44,626 nt of DNA from assembly GCA_947372465.1 (NCBI GenBank), contig CANBTT010000019.1, positions 1-44,626 on the forward strand, written 5' to 3'. The stretch is from Burkholderiales bacterium. GTDB lineage: Bacteria; Pseudomonadota; Gammaproteobacteria; Burkholderiales; Burkholderiaceae_C. The notes under the pieces are model-generated. The model was not told where the DNA came from, did not search any database, and worked only from the letters and a program-made list of their open reading frames with translations. Positions 16,935 through 25,925 of this stretch are shown piece by piece. Each line of letters starts with the position of its first letter. The stretch's first letter is position 1. The translations under genes and the position numbers were made by a program.

Positions 16935-18617
16935 TTACAAGGTCTTTCTCAGATTGGTGGGCGCAATCTTCAAAGCCTCTCGGTATTTGGCCACGGTTCT
17001 TCGGGCGCAATCGATGCCTTGCTCTTTGAGCATCTCTGAGAGTTGGTTGTCGGACAAAGGCTTTTTGGGGTTTTCGCTGGCAACAAACTGCTTGATCAAA
17101 GCCCGCACCGCGGTGCTTGACGCGTTGTTGCCGCTGTCTGTCCCCAGACCTGAGCCAAAGAAGTATTTCAACTCAAAGGTGCCGTTCGGCGTTGACATGT
17201 ATTTGGCCGTGGTCACCCGCGAGATGGTGGACTCGTGAAGACCCAACTCATCGGCAATCTCCCTCAGCACCATGGGCTTCATGGCCAATTCACCATGGGT
17301 GAAGAAGTTTCTTTGGCGCTGAGCGATGGCGTGGCTCACGCGCAAAATGGTGTCAAAGCGCTGTTGAATGTTTTTGATGAACCACCTGGCCTCTTGAAGA
17401 CGCTGCTGCAAGCCCAGGTGCCCCTCGCCCTTGCCCGAAGATTTCAAAGCACCCGCATAAATATCATGCACCCTGAGTCTTGGCATCACATCCGAATTGA
17501 GTTGAACACGGTATTTGGGCAGGCCATCTCGGTCTACGCCCGCCTTGGTGACCAAGACATCGGGCACCACCACTTGCCGCTCCACATCCACAAACCGTCG
17601 TCCTGGTTTGGGCTCCAAGCGAGCAATCAAAGCGATGGCTTTTTTTACCAAGGCCTCTGAGGTGGACAAAGCAATCACGAGTCTTTTGACATCTCGTCTT
17701 GCCAGCATCTCCAAAGGCTGCTTGCACATCCCAATGGCCACGGCAATGAGCTCTTGCATCTCTTCGCTGTGGCACTCCATTGCCTTTAACTGCAGCAACA
17801 AACACTCCGACAAATCTCTCGCACCGACCCCGGTGGGTTCTAGAGAGTGCAACAAATGCAGCGCCATCTGAAAGCGGTGCTCCAACTCCTCGACTTGCTC
17901 AAAATCATCGCCGCCCAAGCCCTCGGCCAAAGATTTCAAAGAGTCTTCCAAATAGCCGTCGTCGTTCAAAGACTCAATCAAAAACCTCAAAGCAGCGCGG
18001 TCCACCTCATCAAGCCTTAAAGACAAGGCTTGGCGATGAAGGAAGTCGGTCAAACTCAAATTCGACCGCGCCAACTCCGTTGCGTCGCTCACGTCGTTGT
18101 CCTGCGCGCCGTTGCGAGGTGGCGCGTCCCCGCCCCATTCGCTGTCGTCGGCTGAGAACTCCACACTGCCGTCGCCCTCCCAACTCTCCGCTACACCTTC
18201 AAGGCTCGCGTTGTCCAAATTCTCCGCCTGCGCTTCTGGCGTGTTGTCTGACGCCGTGCTCGACTCCAGTCGGCTCTCTGAGAGGCTTTGCGAATTGAGG
18301 TTTTCAAACGCGTCCTCTGGGGCCTCCTGCACGCCCGCGTCTGCAGCCCCTTCATTCGACTCGGCCGCTTCAGCGCTTGTGCTCAAAAGCTCACTGGCCA
18401 AGGTATCGGTCTGAACCGGCGTGTCCTCTTGCGCCAAGCCATACTCCTCGCGCTCGGCCGCTTCGTGGTCCTTTTCTAAAAAGGGATTCTCATCGAGCAT
18501 TTGCTCAATTTCCTGCGAGAGCTCCAAAGTGGAGAGCTGAAGGAGACGGATCGACTGCTGCAACTGGGGCGTGAGCGCCAAATGCTGGGAGACACGAAGT
18601 GAGAGACCTTGCTTCAT
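16935..18617 (-). CDS. rpoN: RNA polymerase sigma-54 factor
   Basis: RpoN directs RNA polymerase to -24/-12 promoters that need enhancer-binding activators. Region I is glutamine-rich and begins MKQGLSLRVSQHLALTPQLQ; region II (about 50-190) is long and acidic; region III carries the core-binding and DNA-binding parts, ending in the RpoN box ARRTVAKYRE near residues 538-547. The length of 560 is larger than the E. coli protein because of region II. It follows lptB by 36 bases. The usual downstream genes hpf, ptsN and hprK are not here; the RNA methyltransferase gene follows instead. Confidence 0.97.
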   Translation of the reverse strand: MKQGLSLRVSQHLALTPQLQQSIRLLQLSTLELSQEIEQMLDENPFLEKDHEAAEREEYGLAQEDTPVQTDTLASELLSTSAEAAESNEGAADAGVQEAPEDAFENLNSQSLSESRLESSTASDNTPEAQAENLDNASLEGVAESWEGDGSVEFSADDSEWGGDAPPRNGAQDNDVSDATELARSNLSLTDFLHRQALSLRLDEVDRAALRFLIESLNDDGYLEDSLKSLAEGLGGDDFEQVEELEHRFQMALHLLHSLEPTGVGARDLSECLLLQLKAMECHSEEMQELIAVAIGMCKQPLEMLARRDVKRLVIALSTSEALVKKAIALIARLEPKPGRRFVDVERQVVVPDVLVTKAGVDRDGLPKYRVQLNSDVMPRLRVHDIYAGALKSSGKGEGHLGLQQRLQEARWFIKNIQQRFDTILRVSHAIAQRQRNFFTHGELAMKPMVLREIADELGLHESTISRVTTAKYMSTPNGTFELKYFFGSGLGTDSGNNASSTAVRALIKQFVASENPKKPLSDNQLSEMLKEQGIDCARRTVAKYREALKIAPTNLRKTL

Positions 18618-18653
18618 GGCTTCGTGCGCTTGAGATGGGTCATGGCGCTGACC

Positions 18654-19466
18654 TTACATTCGGAAATGTTCGCCAAGATACACCCGGCGAACATCTCCAT
18701 TGTTCACAATCTCAGCCGGCGTGCCCTGCGCCAAGACCCGTCCATCGCTGATGATGCATGCGTGGTCGCAAATGCCCAAGGTCTCGCGCACATTGTGGTC
18801 GGTGATCAACACCCCAATGCCGCGGGCTTTTAAAAAACCAATGATGCGCTGAATCTCAATGACCGCAATGGGATCGATCCCGGCAAAGGGCTCATCGAGC
18901 AAGATGAACTGCGGCTGCGTGGCCAAGGCCCTGGCTATTTCCACCCGCCGACGCTCACCCCCAGATAAAGCGGTGGACTGCGCGTCCCGCAAATGATCCA
19001 CCCGCAAGTCGTGCAGCAACTGCGAGAGCCGTCTCTCCATCTCCTGCGCACTCAGGGGCTCGCCTTGCTTGTCGCGCTGCAACTCCAAGACCGCCATGAT
19101 GTTTTCAGCAACATTGAGCTTCCTAAAAATAGAGGCCTCTTGGGGCAAATAACTCAGCCCCATGCGCGAACGAAGATGAATGGGCAACTTCTCTATTCTT
19201 TGACCATCCAAAGAGATCCAGCCCGCATCGGCGCGCACCAAACCCACGATCATGTAAAAGGACGTGGTCTTGCCCGCCCCATTGGGCCCGAGAAGACCCA
19301 CCACCTCACCGCGCTTCACAGACAAAGAGACATCGTGCACAACACGGCGCGAGCCATAAGCCTTTTGTAAATGATGCGCCTCTAGACAAGACGTGGCCTC
19401 GCTTTTTACAGCCTCACCCAGAGGCTGTCTGAGGGCCTGTTCCTCTAAAGTGGACACCGTGTTCAA
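18654..19466 (-). CDS. lptB: LPS export ABC transporter ATPase LptB
   Basis: LptB is the cytoplasmic ATPase of the LptB2FGC complex that extracts lipopolysaccharide from the inner membrane. Walker [10 protein letters not shown] (60-68), the signature [15 protein letters not shown] and Walker [14 protein letters not shown] are intact. The first 27 residues are an extension beyond the usual LptB start. Its ATG overlaps the lptA stop as ATGA, so the two are translationally coupled. lptC, normally upstream of lptA, is not in this window. Confidence 0.96.
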   Translation of the reverse strand: MNTVSTLEEQALRQPLGEAVKSEATSCLEAHHLQKAYGSRRVVHDVSLSVKRGEVVGLLGPNGAGKTTSFYMIVGLVRADAGWISLDGQRIEKLPIHLRSRMGLSYLPQEASIFRKLNVAENIMAVLELQRDKQGEPLSAQEMERRLSQLLHDLRVDHLRDAQSTALSGGERRRVEIARALATQPQFILLDEPFAGIDPIAVIEIQRIIGFLKARGIGVLITDHNVRETLGICDHACIISDGRVLAQGTPAEIVNNGDVRRVYLGEHFRM

Positions 19467-20155
19467 GGCTTGCTCCCTTGGGGCACAGGGGTCAACACCG
19501 CCCTCACCCGTGTGTCTGCTTTCGGGGCCAAAAGCCCCATGGACTTTGCGCTCTCGCTCGCTGCGGCAGATGCCCCATTGGCTTTCAATGCGCTTTGCGT
19601 CGCGGGCTTTGCATCAATGCGAAACGTTTCACTCAAATGATCATAGGTGATCAGTTGACCGCTCATCTCATCGTTCAGTGTGCTGCCTCGGTAACGCCTG
19701 AGGACCGCTCTTTGACTGAGGGTCACGCGGTCCAGGCGCCCGTCGTATTCAATGCGCTCGGCCTCACCTTCCATGAACTCGTTCAAGCCCTCTCGTTTTT
19801 GGCGATAAAAGGCCCGTGCGCCAGGCTCAGGCGTGATCAAACCAAATTGAAAGCCTTGCGGATCTTCTCTGAGCTCAATGCGCTCACCCTTCAAAACAAT
19901 CGTGCCTTTGGTGACAATCACGTGCCCTGTGAACACCGTGACTTGCTTTAAATCGTCATGCACCAACGCATCGGCCTCAATGTTCATCGGCCGGTTCTTG
20001 TCCTCTCGCTCAGCATGAACGAGTGCGTTCACCCCAAAAAAAAGGGCGCAAAGGGAGACAAGAAAAGAATGGAATTTCAAGGCATGAATCTTGCTGAATA
20101 ATACATGCTTTGAATTGTAAAGGTTATGGGGGCATATTTGTGAGGTCCCACGCAT
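19463..20155 (-). CDS. lptA: LPS transport periplasmic protein LptA
   Basis: LptA forms the periplasmic bridge that carries lipopolysaccharide to the outer membrane. The OstA/LptA fold is visible from [20 protein letters not shown] through GERIELRED to [18 protein letters not shown]. The frame opens with an ATG at 20155, but the signal peptide [20 protein letters not shown] lies 27 residues in, directly after a TTG at 20077; that TTG may be the true start, since the preceding stretch does not look like an export signal. The C-terminal 45 residues are low-complexity. The gene precedes lptB with a 4-base overlap. Confidence 0.92.
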   Translation of the reverse strand: MRGTSQICPHNLYNSKHVLFSKIHALKFHSFLVSLCALFFGVNALVHAEREDKNRPMNIEADALVHDDLKQVTVFTGHVIVTKGTIVLKGERIELREDPQGFQFGLITPEPGARAFYRQKREGLNEFMEGEAERIEYDGRLDRVTLSQRAVLRRYRGSTLNDEMSGQLITYDHLSETFRIDAKPATQSALKANGASAAASESAKSMGLLAPKADTRVRAVLTPVPQGSKP

Positions 20156-20213
20156 TAATTGCGAAGCCTTGAATTTTTAAACCACACCCTTTGGATCGAT
20201 GGCCAAAGCCCTC

Positions 20214-20876
20214 TCAGCGGCCTTTGCGAATTTCTGTGAGCAAGAATTCCGTGACCTGCAAGGCCTTCTCCATGGAGCCGGCCAAGGAGCCATCGGTGTA
20301 GAAGCGGCCATTGATGCCCAAAGCCGGCACGCCTTGCACCTTGAACGCGTCTTGCAACTGCGCGGCTCTCTTGGCCTTGGTCACCACCGCAAAGGAGTTG
20401 TAGAGCTCCATGAATTTGGCTTTGGGGATGCCGTTTTTATCGGCCCAATTGGCCAAGGCATCGGCGCCAGCGAGGTTGAGCCTTTCGGTGTGAATGGCCC
20501 GAAAAACCAATGCATGGTGCGTCTCCACTTTGCCCAAGGCCTCCAGCACGTAATACATCCTTTGCTGGGGCTCAAAGTCATCTCTGAATTTGACAGGAAC
20601 GCGCTTGACCTCCACATCCTTGGCCAGCGCCTTGATCCACGCCTCAAGTCTAGGCTCAAAGGCGTTGCAGTGCGGGCAGCTGTACCAAAAGAACTCAATG
20701 ATCTCGATCTTTCCTTTGGCGCTTTCTGTTGGAATGCGCTTGTCCAAAGACAAGTAATCAATCCCCTCACTCGCGCCCATTGTGGGCCCCTGCGCAAAAC
20801 TCAAGGAACTGGTGGCCACGCTTGCAAGCGCGCTCGCGGCTCCCACAAAAGCCCAAGGAAATTGTCTTCTTTGCAT
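20214..20876 (-). CDS. dsbA: Thiol:disulfide interchange protein DsbA/DsbL type
   Basis: DsbA introduces disulfide bonds into exported proteins in the periplasm. The product has a signal peptide ending near SSLSFAQG (about residue 29), the active site CPHC at residues 67-70 within EFFWYSCPHC, and the cis-proline region GVPALGINGRFY near the C-terminus. The length of 220 is normal. It lies 21 bases downstream of the SPOR-protein gene on the same strand and 58 bases upstream of the lptA frame, so the block may be one transcript. Confidence 0.94.
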   Translation of the reverse strand: MQRRQFPWAFVGAASALASVATSSLSFAQGPTMGASEGIDYLSLDKRIPTESAKGKIEIIEFFWYSCPHCNAFEPRLEAWIKALAKDVEVKRVPVKFRDDFEPQQRMYYVLEALGKVETHHALVFRAIHTERLNLAGADALANWADKNGIPKAKFMELYNSFAVVTKAKRAAQLQDAFKVQGVPALGINGRFYTDGSLAGSMEKALQVTEFLLTEIRKGR

Positions 20877-20897
20877 AAGGAATACCTCTTCTTGTGT

Positions 20898-21548
20898 TTA
20901 CTTTTGAACCCGAATCACCACCGACTCCACTTTGGTGCCACTGAGTTTTTGCTGAAGTTTTTCGGCCTCGTCCTTGCTTGCAAGGGGTCCCAAGCGCACA
21001 CGGAAAACCGACTTGCCCCCCTGGTCTCGCTCACTCACCACCGCATCAAAACCCGACAAGGCGAGCTTGGCCTTTTGGACGTCCGCCTCTTCGTGGCTTC
21101 TAAAGGCACCCGCTTGTACAAAATAATTGAACGGGTCTCGCTCTTGGGACTTGGCTTTGGCCAAGTCGCCCAAAGGGTCGCGCTCCTCACTGGCACCCCC
21201 AAGAATGGAGGACAAGGGGTTGCTTGACTCAGCTTTTTTCTCGGCCTCTTTGGGCAAGACAGCCGCCTTCTCGCTGCCCGTGCTCGCTTCTGCTTTGTCC
21301 TCAGCACGGTCCTTGTCCGAGGACTTGTTGGACTTGCCATACAAAGGTGCATTGGGGTCCCAATCCTTGTTTTTCTTGTCCTCACTCGCATCTTGTTCGG
21401 CGCTGTGAATCAGCCCTTTGTTCAAAAAGGGAATGGGCACTTTGGTCACATACACCGCCAACGCCAGTGCCACCGCCAAGCCCACAATCAAGCCGAAAAT
21501 AAAGCCCAGCAGTGTTCCACCTTTTTGGGCGTGAAGAGAATTGGTCAT
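20898..21548 (-). CDS. SPOR-domain membrane protein (FtsN-like)
   Basis: A single N-terminal membrane helix (about residues 10-31, LLGFIFGLIVGLAVALALAV) is followed by an acidic and Lys-rich linker and a C-terminal SPOR domain (about 140-216) with DPFNYFVQAGAFRS and VFRVRLGPLASKDEAE. SPOR domains bind denuded peptidoglycan at the division septum; FtsN has the same layout. It lies between argS and dsbA, a position I recall from other Burkholderiales. Assignment as FtsN itself is not certain. Confidence 0.9.
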   Translation of the reverse strand: MTNSLHAQKGGTLLGFIFGLIVGLAVALALAVYVTKVPIPFLNKGLIHSAEQDASEDKKNKDWDPNAPLYGKSNKSSDKDRAEDKAEASTGSEKAAVLPKEAEKKAESSNPLSSILGGASEERDPLGDLAKAKSQERDPFNYFVQAGAFRSHEEADVQKAKLALSGFDAVVSERDQGGKSVFRVRLGPLASKDEAEKLQQKLSGTKVESVVIRVQK

Positions 21549-21631
21549 GAATTACTTCTTTTTCTAACGATGCATGCTGTTCGCACACAAAAAACTTAAC
21601 CGGACAACAAAGCCAAACACCTCCAAGCGAG

Positions 21632-21663
21632 GAGATGCGCCCAGCCCTTGGGGCTCGCATCTC
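21632..21663. repeat. Long hairpin between argS and the SPOR gene
   Basis: Outer arms GAGATGCG and CGCATCTC are perfectly complementary, and inner arms AGCCC and GGGCT extend the stem. No U-run follows on either strand. It lies in the 167-bp gap after argS and may act as a partial terminator or processing site. Confidence 0.6.
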
Positions 21664-21715
21664 ATGGCGCCAGACCTTTGGTGTTGGCACCCGCACACAT
21701 CAACACAAGAATCTT

Positions 21716-23473
21716 CTACATTTTAAGGGGAACCGACACCCCCAAGAGCCTCAAGCCATTTCTAAGCACTTGCGCCACAGAGGCCACCAAGGCCAAACGG
21801 GCCTGCTTCAAATCCACCTCCTCCACCAAGATGCGCTCTTGATCATAGTAGCTGTGGTAATTTGCTGCCAAATCTCTCAAGTAAAAGGTCAAATCGTGGG
21901 GCGCCAAGTCCTTGGCCGCGTTCTCAAGCACCTCTGGGTACTTGGACAAACTGAGCATCAATTGCTGTGCCACATCGCTCGTCAAGGGCGACAAATCAAA
22001 GGCCAGCAAGCGCTCAAAGTCAAGTCGCCCTGATATGCGCTCAGGCGACGAATTGACATCAAACACATCCGTCTCGCTCTGTGCCGCAGACATCAAGCCC
22101 TCTTTCATCAAAATCGAGCAAATCCTTGCATGCGCATACTGCACATAATAAACAGGATTGTCGTTGTTCTTGGCCACCGCCAAGTCGACATCAAACAAAT
22201 ACTCCGTGTCGGGCTTTCTGCTCAACAAGAAAAAGCGCACCGCATCCCTTGAGGTCCAATCGATCAAATCTCTCAGCGTCACATAACTGCCCGCGCGCTT
22301 GGAGATTTTGACTTCCTCCCCCCCCTTCATCACACGCACCATGGTGTGCAAAACATACTGGGGGTAGGTCGCAGGAATGCCCAAGTCACGCACTTGTGAA
22401 ACGGCTTGCAAGCCCGCACGAACGCGGGCAATGGTGCCATGGTGATCGGTGCCTTGAATGTTGATCACTTGCGCGTAACCTCGCTCCCACTTGCTCAAGT
22501 GATAGGCCACATCGGGGACAAAATACGTGTAGCCCCCTTGCGTCTTTCTCATGACACGGTCTTTGTCATCGCCAAAGTCGCTTGACTTGAGCCACAACGC
22601 GCCGTCCTTTTCATAGGTGTGCCCTGAGCTCACCATGTCTCTCACAGCATCCTCCACGCGCGAGGACGTGTACAAACTGGACTCCAAATAAAACTCATCA
22701 AAGCGAAGCGCAAAGGCCGCCAAATCCAAATCTTGCTCTCGCCTTAAATAGGCCACTGCAAAATTTCTGATCCCCTCTAAATCGTCCGCCTGCCCACTGG
22801 CCGTCACCTCTCGGTCATCGGACTTGACGGTCTCTTTGGCCATGAAGGCCTGAGCAATGTCTTTGATGTAGTCGCCCTGATAGGCCTGCTCGGGCCAATC
22901 GGGATGACCAGGATCAATCCCCTTGATGCGACAACTCGTGCTATGGGCCAAGGTGTCAATCTGCACGCCTGCATCGTTGTAATAAAACTCACGGTGCACG
23001 CCAAGGCCCTGGGTTTCAAACAAATTGCACAGGGCATCCCCAAGTGCAGCCTGCCTGGCATGACCCACATGAAGCGGCCCCGTTGGGTTGGCAGAAACGA
23101 ACTCAACCAACACGCGCACATGCCTTTTGGGCTGACAGCCAAATGCCGTGGATTGCGACAAGATCTCATGCACAATGCCTTGCTTGGCGCGGGGCGTTAA
23201 GGTGATGTTTAAAAACCCGGGGCCCGCAATTTCTATGCTTTGCACCCACGCCTGAAAAGGCGCCGATTGTGACAAGGCGTCCTTGAGTTGTTGCGCCAAA
23301 GCCTTGGGGTTGGTTTTCAACAGCTTGGACAAAGACAAGGCCGCCGTCACCGCCAAATCGCCATGAGAGGCCAACTTGGGGGACTCAAAAGCGGCCTTCG
23401 CCCCCAAACCCTCACCCATGTGCTCAAGACATTGCGCCAAAGCACCCAACAGTTGTTCTTTGATTTTTAACAT
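21716..23473 (-). CDS. argS: Arginyl-tRNA synthetase
   Basis: ArgS charges tRNA-Arg. The class Ia signature HIGH appears as HVGH in [20 protein letters not shown], and the KMSKS loop as KISKR in [16 protein letters not shown]. An N-terminal Add-1 domain and the C-terminal DALR anticodon-binding domain are present, ending [15 protein letters not shown]. The length of 585 is normal. It is followed after 167 bases by the SPOR-domain gene. Confidence 0.97.
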   Translation of the reverse strand: MLKIKEQLLGALAQCLEHMGEGLGAKAAFESPKLASHGDLAVTAALSLSKLLKTNPKALAQQLKDALSQSAPFQAWVQSIEIAGPGFLNITLTPRAKQGIVHEILSQSTAFGCQPKRHVRVLVEFVSANPTGPLHVGHARQAALGDALCNLFETQGLGVHREFYYNDAGVQIDTLAHSTSCRIKGIDPGHPDWPEQAYQGDYIKDIAQAFMAKETVKSDDREVTASGQADDLEGIRNFAVAYLRREQDLDLAAFALRFDEFYLESSLYTSSRVEDAVRDMVSSGHTYEKDGALWLKSSDFGDDKDRVMRKTQGGYTYFVPDVAYHLSKWERGYAQVINIQGTDHHGTIARVRAGLQAVSQVRDLGIPATYPQYVLHTMVRVMKGGEEVKISKRAGSYVTLRDLIDWTSRDAVRFFLLSRKPDTEYLFDVDLAVAKNNDNPVYYVQYAHARICSILMKEGLMSAAQSETDVFDVNSSPERISGRLDFERLLAFDLSPLTSDVAQQLMLSLSKYPEVLENAAKDLAPHDLTFYLRDLAANYHSYYDQERILVEEVDLKQARLALVASVAQVLRNGLRLLGVSVPLKM

Positions 23474-23619
23474 CTGGTCATTTTACTAGGGGCGCGGGAG
23501 TGTTGGGCGCGCTCTTTGCATGACCCCGGCGCTTTAAACGGCAAAAAGACCCCCTCAACACATTGAAAGTGAACAAATCTCAGCTCCTTTGGACCCAGCA
23601 CTGGCCGGCCTTCTTCGCC

Positions 23620-24372
23620 TTAAGCGGACTCAACGCCTTTTTTAGCAGTGCCCAAGCCCTGAACTTGTTCATCGGTCTTGCCAAAGCGCCTCACGCGCTT
23701 GGCATAGGACGCCAATGCCTCTTGCAAGGCCTTGGCATCAAAGTCAGGCCAAAGCAGGTCGGTGAAATACAACTCCGTGTAGGCCGACTGCCAAATCAAA
23801 AAGTTGCTGAGCCTGGACTCCCCACCCGTTCTGATCAACAAATCAGGCTCTGGCAAAGGATGGGTGACCAAATAAGGCGTCAATTGATCTTGGCTCAACT
23901 GATCCAAGTTTTCATAAGGGTGCGCTCTTTGCCAGGCTTGCGCGGCTTGCAAAATGTCCCACTTGCCCCCATAGTTGATGGCCACCGTCAAGGTGAGCAC
24001 TTGACCTTGAGCAGTCAAGGCACAGGCCGAGTCGATTTGGTCTTGCAACTCCTTAGGAAACGCCGAATGATCCCCAATGACCTTTAAGCGAATCCCTTGT
24101 GCTTGGAGTTCGCCAATTTCGGACTTCAAGTAACGCACAAACAAATCGAACAAGGTGGCCACTTCCTCTGGGGGGCGACGCCAATTCTCTGTGCTAAAGG
24201 CAAACACCGTCAGGTGCTTGATGTGCTTTTCTATGCAAGCACGCACGATGACCCGCAAATTGGAAGCCCCCATCAAATGCCCCACATTTCTGGGCATGAG
24301 CCTTTTCTTGGACCACCTTCCATTGCCATCCATGATGATGGCAATGTGCTTGGGCAAAGAGGTCGTATTCAT
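23620..24372 (-). CDS. uppS: Undecaprenyl diphosphate synthase (isoprenyl transferase)
   Basis: UppS condenses isopentenyl diphosphate units onto farnesyl diphosphate to make the C55 lipid carrier for peptidoglycan and O-antigen. The cis-prenyltransferase signature IIMDGNGRWSKKR has the catalytic Asp at residue 15, and RTGGESRLSNFLIWQSAYTE is the conserved C-terminal block. The length of 250 is normal. Its usual neighbours frr, cdsA, dxr and bamA are absent; it stands alone between argS (same strand) and the divergent hbd, so it has moved from the common cluster. Confidence 0.96.
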   Translation of the reverse strand: MNTTSLPKHIAIIMDGNGRWSKKRLMPRNVGHLMGASNLRVIVRACIEKHIKHLTVFAFSTENWRRPPEEVATLFDLFVRYLKSEIGELQAQGIRLKVIGDHSAFPKELQDQIDSACALTAQGQVLTLTVAINYGGKWDILQAAQAWQRAHPYENLDQLSQDQLTPYLVTHPLPEPDLLIRTGGESRLSNFLIWQSAYTELYFTDLLWPDFDAKALQEALASYAKRVRRFGKTDEQVQGLGTAKKGVESA

Positions 24373-24621
24373 ATTGAACTTATCAGAGTCTCTTGATTAT
24401 CTCAGCATTTGAAGGCTTTCACTTGGGATGTGATCCTTCAAAAGCCCCAGGCTTTGGGCAAATACAAAAATTTTGTCACAATTTTGAACATTTGCACCTT
24501 GGTGGGCCTTTCGTCAGCGCCGTGCACGCTTTGCATCACTAAAATGGAGAATCACTCCTTTTGTTGAAGTGGCTTCAAATAAAACCACTGGGTCCCTCTA
24601 CTTTTATAAGGTCTTGCTATC

Positions 24622-25470
24622 ATGAAGATAAAAACCGTTGGCGTTGTGGGCTCTGGCACCATGGGAAGTGGCATCGCACAAGCGTGTGCAGTGTCCGGGA
24701 TAGAAGTCAGAATGGTCGACATCAACCAAGAGGCCCTGGACAAAGGCAAAGGAGCCATTGCTAGCAGCCTTGAGCGGCTGCTGAGCAAAGAAAAAATCAC
24801 CCCAGACGAGCAAGCCCGCGCCTTGGCACTCATTCAAACCAGCACGCAGTACACGGCCTTTGACGACTGCGACCTGGTGATCGAAGCGGCCACAGAAAAT
24901 CTAAGCCTCAAAATTAAAATCCTCGAGCTCTTAAGGCCGCACTTGAAGCCGCAGGCGATTTTGGCCTCCAACACCTCCTCCATCTCCATCACCCAACTCG
25001 CTCAAGTCACACAGCGCCCCGATCAGTTCATCGGCATGCATTTCTTCAATCCTGTGCCCATGATGGCCTTGGTCGAAGTGATCCGCGGCCTGCAAACAAG
25101 CGACGAGACGCATGCCGCTGTGATTGAGTTGTCCAAAGCACTGGGCAAGTCACCCATCACCGTGAAGAATGCGCCAGGCTTTGTCGTCAACCGCATCTTG
25201 GTGCCCATGATCAATGAGGCCTTGTTTGTGCTCGGGGAAGGGGTCGCCAGTGCACAAGACATTGACACCGGCATGAAGCTTGGCTGCAACCACCCCATTG
25301 GCCCCCTGGCCTTGGCCGATATGGTTGGCCTGGATGTGTGCTTGGCCGTGATGGAGGTGTACTTCACCCAGTTCAGCGACAGCAAATACAGGGCCGCACC
25401 GCTCCTGCGAGAGATGGTGGCCGCAGGTCACTTGGGACGCAAAACGGGACGGGGCATCTACACCTATTGA
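24622..25470 (+). CDS. hbd: 3-hydroxybutyryl-CoA dehydrogenase
   Basis: This NAD(P)-dependent enzyme oxidises 3-hydroxybutyryl-CoA to acetoacetyl-CoA, or runs the reverse reaction, in fatty acid, butyrate or phenylacetate metabolism. The Rossmann motif VVGSGTMGSGIAQ begins at residue 8, and the domain boundary GMHFFNPVPMMALVEVI and C-terminal GRKTGRGIYTY are typical. At 282 residues it is the short bacterial form without a hydratase domain. An AAGG site lies about 10 bases upstream of the ATG. No other beta-oxidation gene is next to it, so its pathway cannot be fixed from context. Confidence 0.95.
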   Translation: MKIKTVGVVGSGTMGSGIAQACAVSGIEVRMVDINQEALDKGKGAIASSLERLLSKEKITPDEQARALALIQTSTQYTAFDDCDLVIEAATENLSLKIKILELLRPHLKPQAILASNTSSISITQLAQVTQRPDQFIGMHFFNPVPMMALVEVIRGLQTSDETHAAVIELSKALGKSPITVKNAPGFVVNRILVPMINEALFVLGEGVASAQDIDTGMKLGCNHPIGPLALADMVGLDVCLAVMEVYFTQFSDSKYRAAPLLREMVAAGHLGRKTGRGIYTY

Positions 25471-25594
25471 CCCCGAGCAGCGATCAAACCCGCTTTAAAA
25501 AAAAGCCATTTAAAGCCATTTCTCAGTGCGCCCGGTCCAAGCGCCGCAGCCTGGGATTGGATCCCGAGGCCCAGAGCGCCGATCGCCGATCGCC

Positions 25595-25918
25595 TCAATA
25601 TTGACGCTCAGGCAAGTGCACCTTGATGCCAATGTGCTCCGACGACAACTTGATTTGACACGCAAGTCGTGAGCTTGGACGACGCTCTGTGGCGGTAAAG
25701 TCCAACATCTGAGCCTCGTCGGATGCGGGCGCACTCATCTTGTCCAAGTCCTCATCATCGATGTAACAGTGACATGTCGCACAGACACAACAACCACCGC
25801 ATTCGGCCGCAAAACCATCAATACCAGCATTCAAAGTGGCTTGCAACAAAGTCTCGCCCTCATTGGCCTGGACTTCACGAATGGCCCCGTTGGCCTCTAT
25901 CACTTCAAACGTAATCAT
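25595..25918 (-). CDS. 2Fe-2S ferredoxin, adrenodoxin/putidaredoxin type
   Basis: The 107-residue product carries a plant/vertebrate-type 2Fe-2S motif, C40-x5-C46-x2-C49, plus the fourth ligand C87 in SSRLACQI, the pattern of ferredoxins that serve cytochrome P450 or other oxygenases. Three further cysteines (C43, C44, C51) sit inside and beside the cluster loop, which is unusual. The start at 25918 is set by an AAGG site; its upstream neighbour's stop codon (25926-25928) lies inside that site, so translation is coupled to the Bug gene. The longer frame to 25948 would overlap that gene. The redox partner is not in the window. Confidence 0.92.
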   Translation of the reverse strand: MITFEVIEANGAIREVQANEGETLLQATLNAGIDGFAAECGGCCVCATCHCYIDDEDLDKMSAPASDEAQMLDFTATERRPSSRLACQIKLSSEHIGIKVHLPERQY

Positions 25919-25925
25919 ATCAACC

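Noticed and set aside
25540-25594. Hairpin GCCTGGGAT/ATCCCGAGGC and GATCGCC repeats between hbd and the ferredoxin gene
   Set aside because: The stem has a bulge and no U-run on either strand; too weak to call a terminator.
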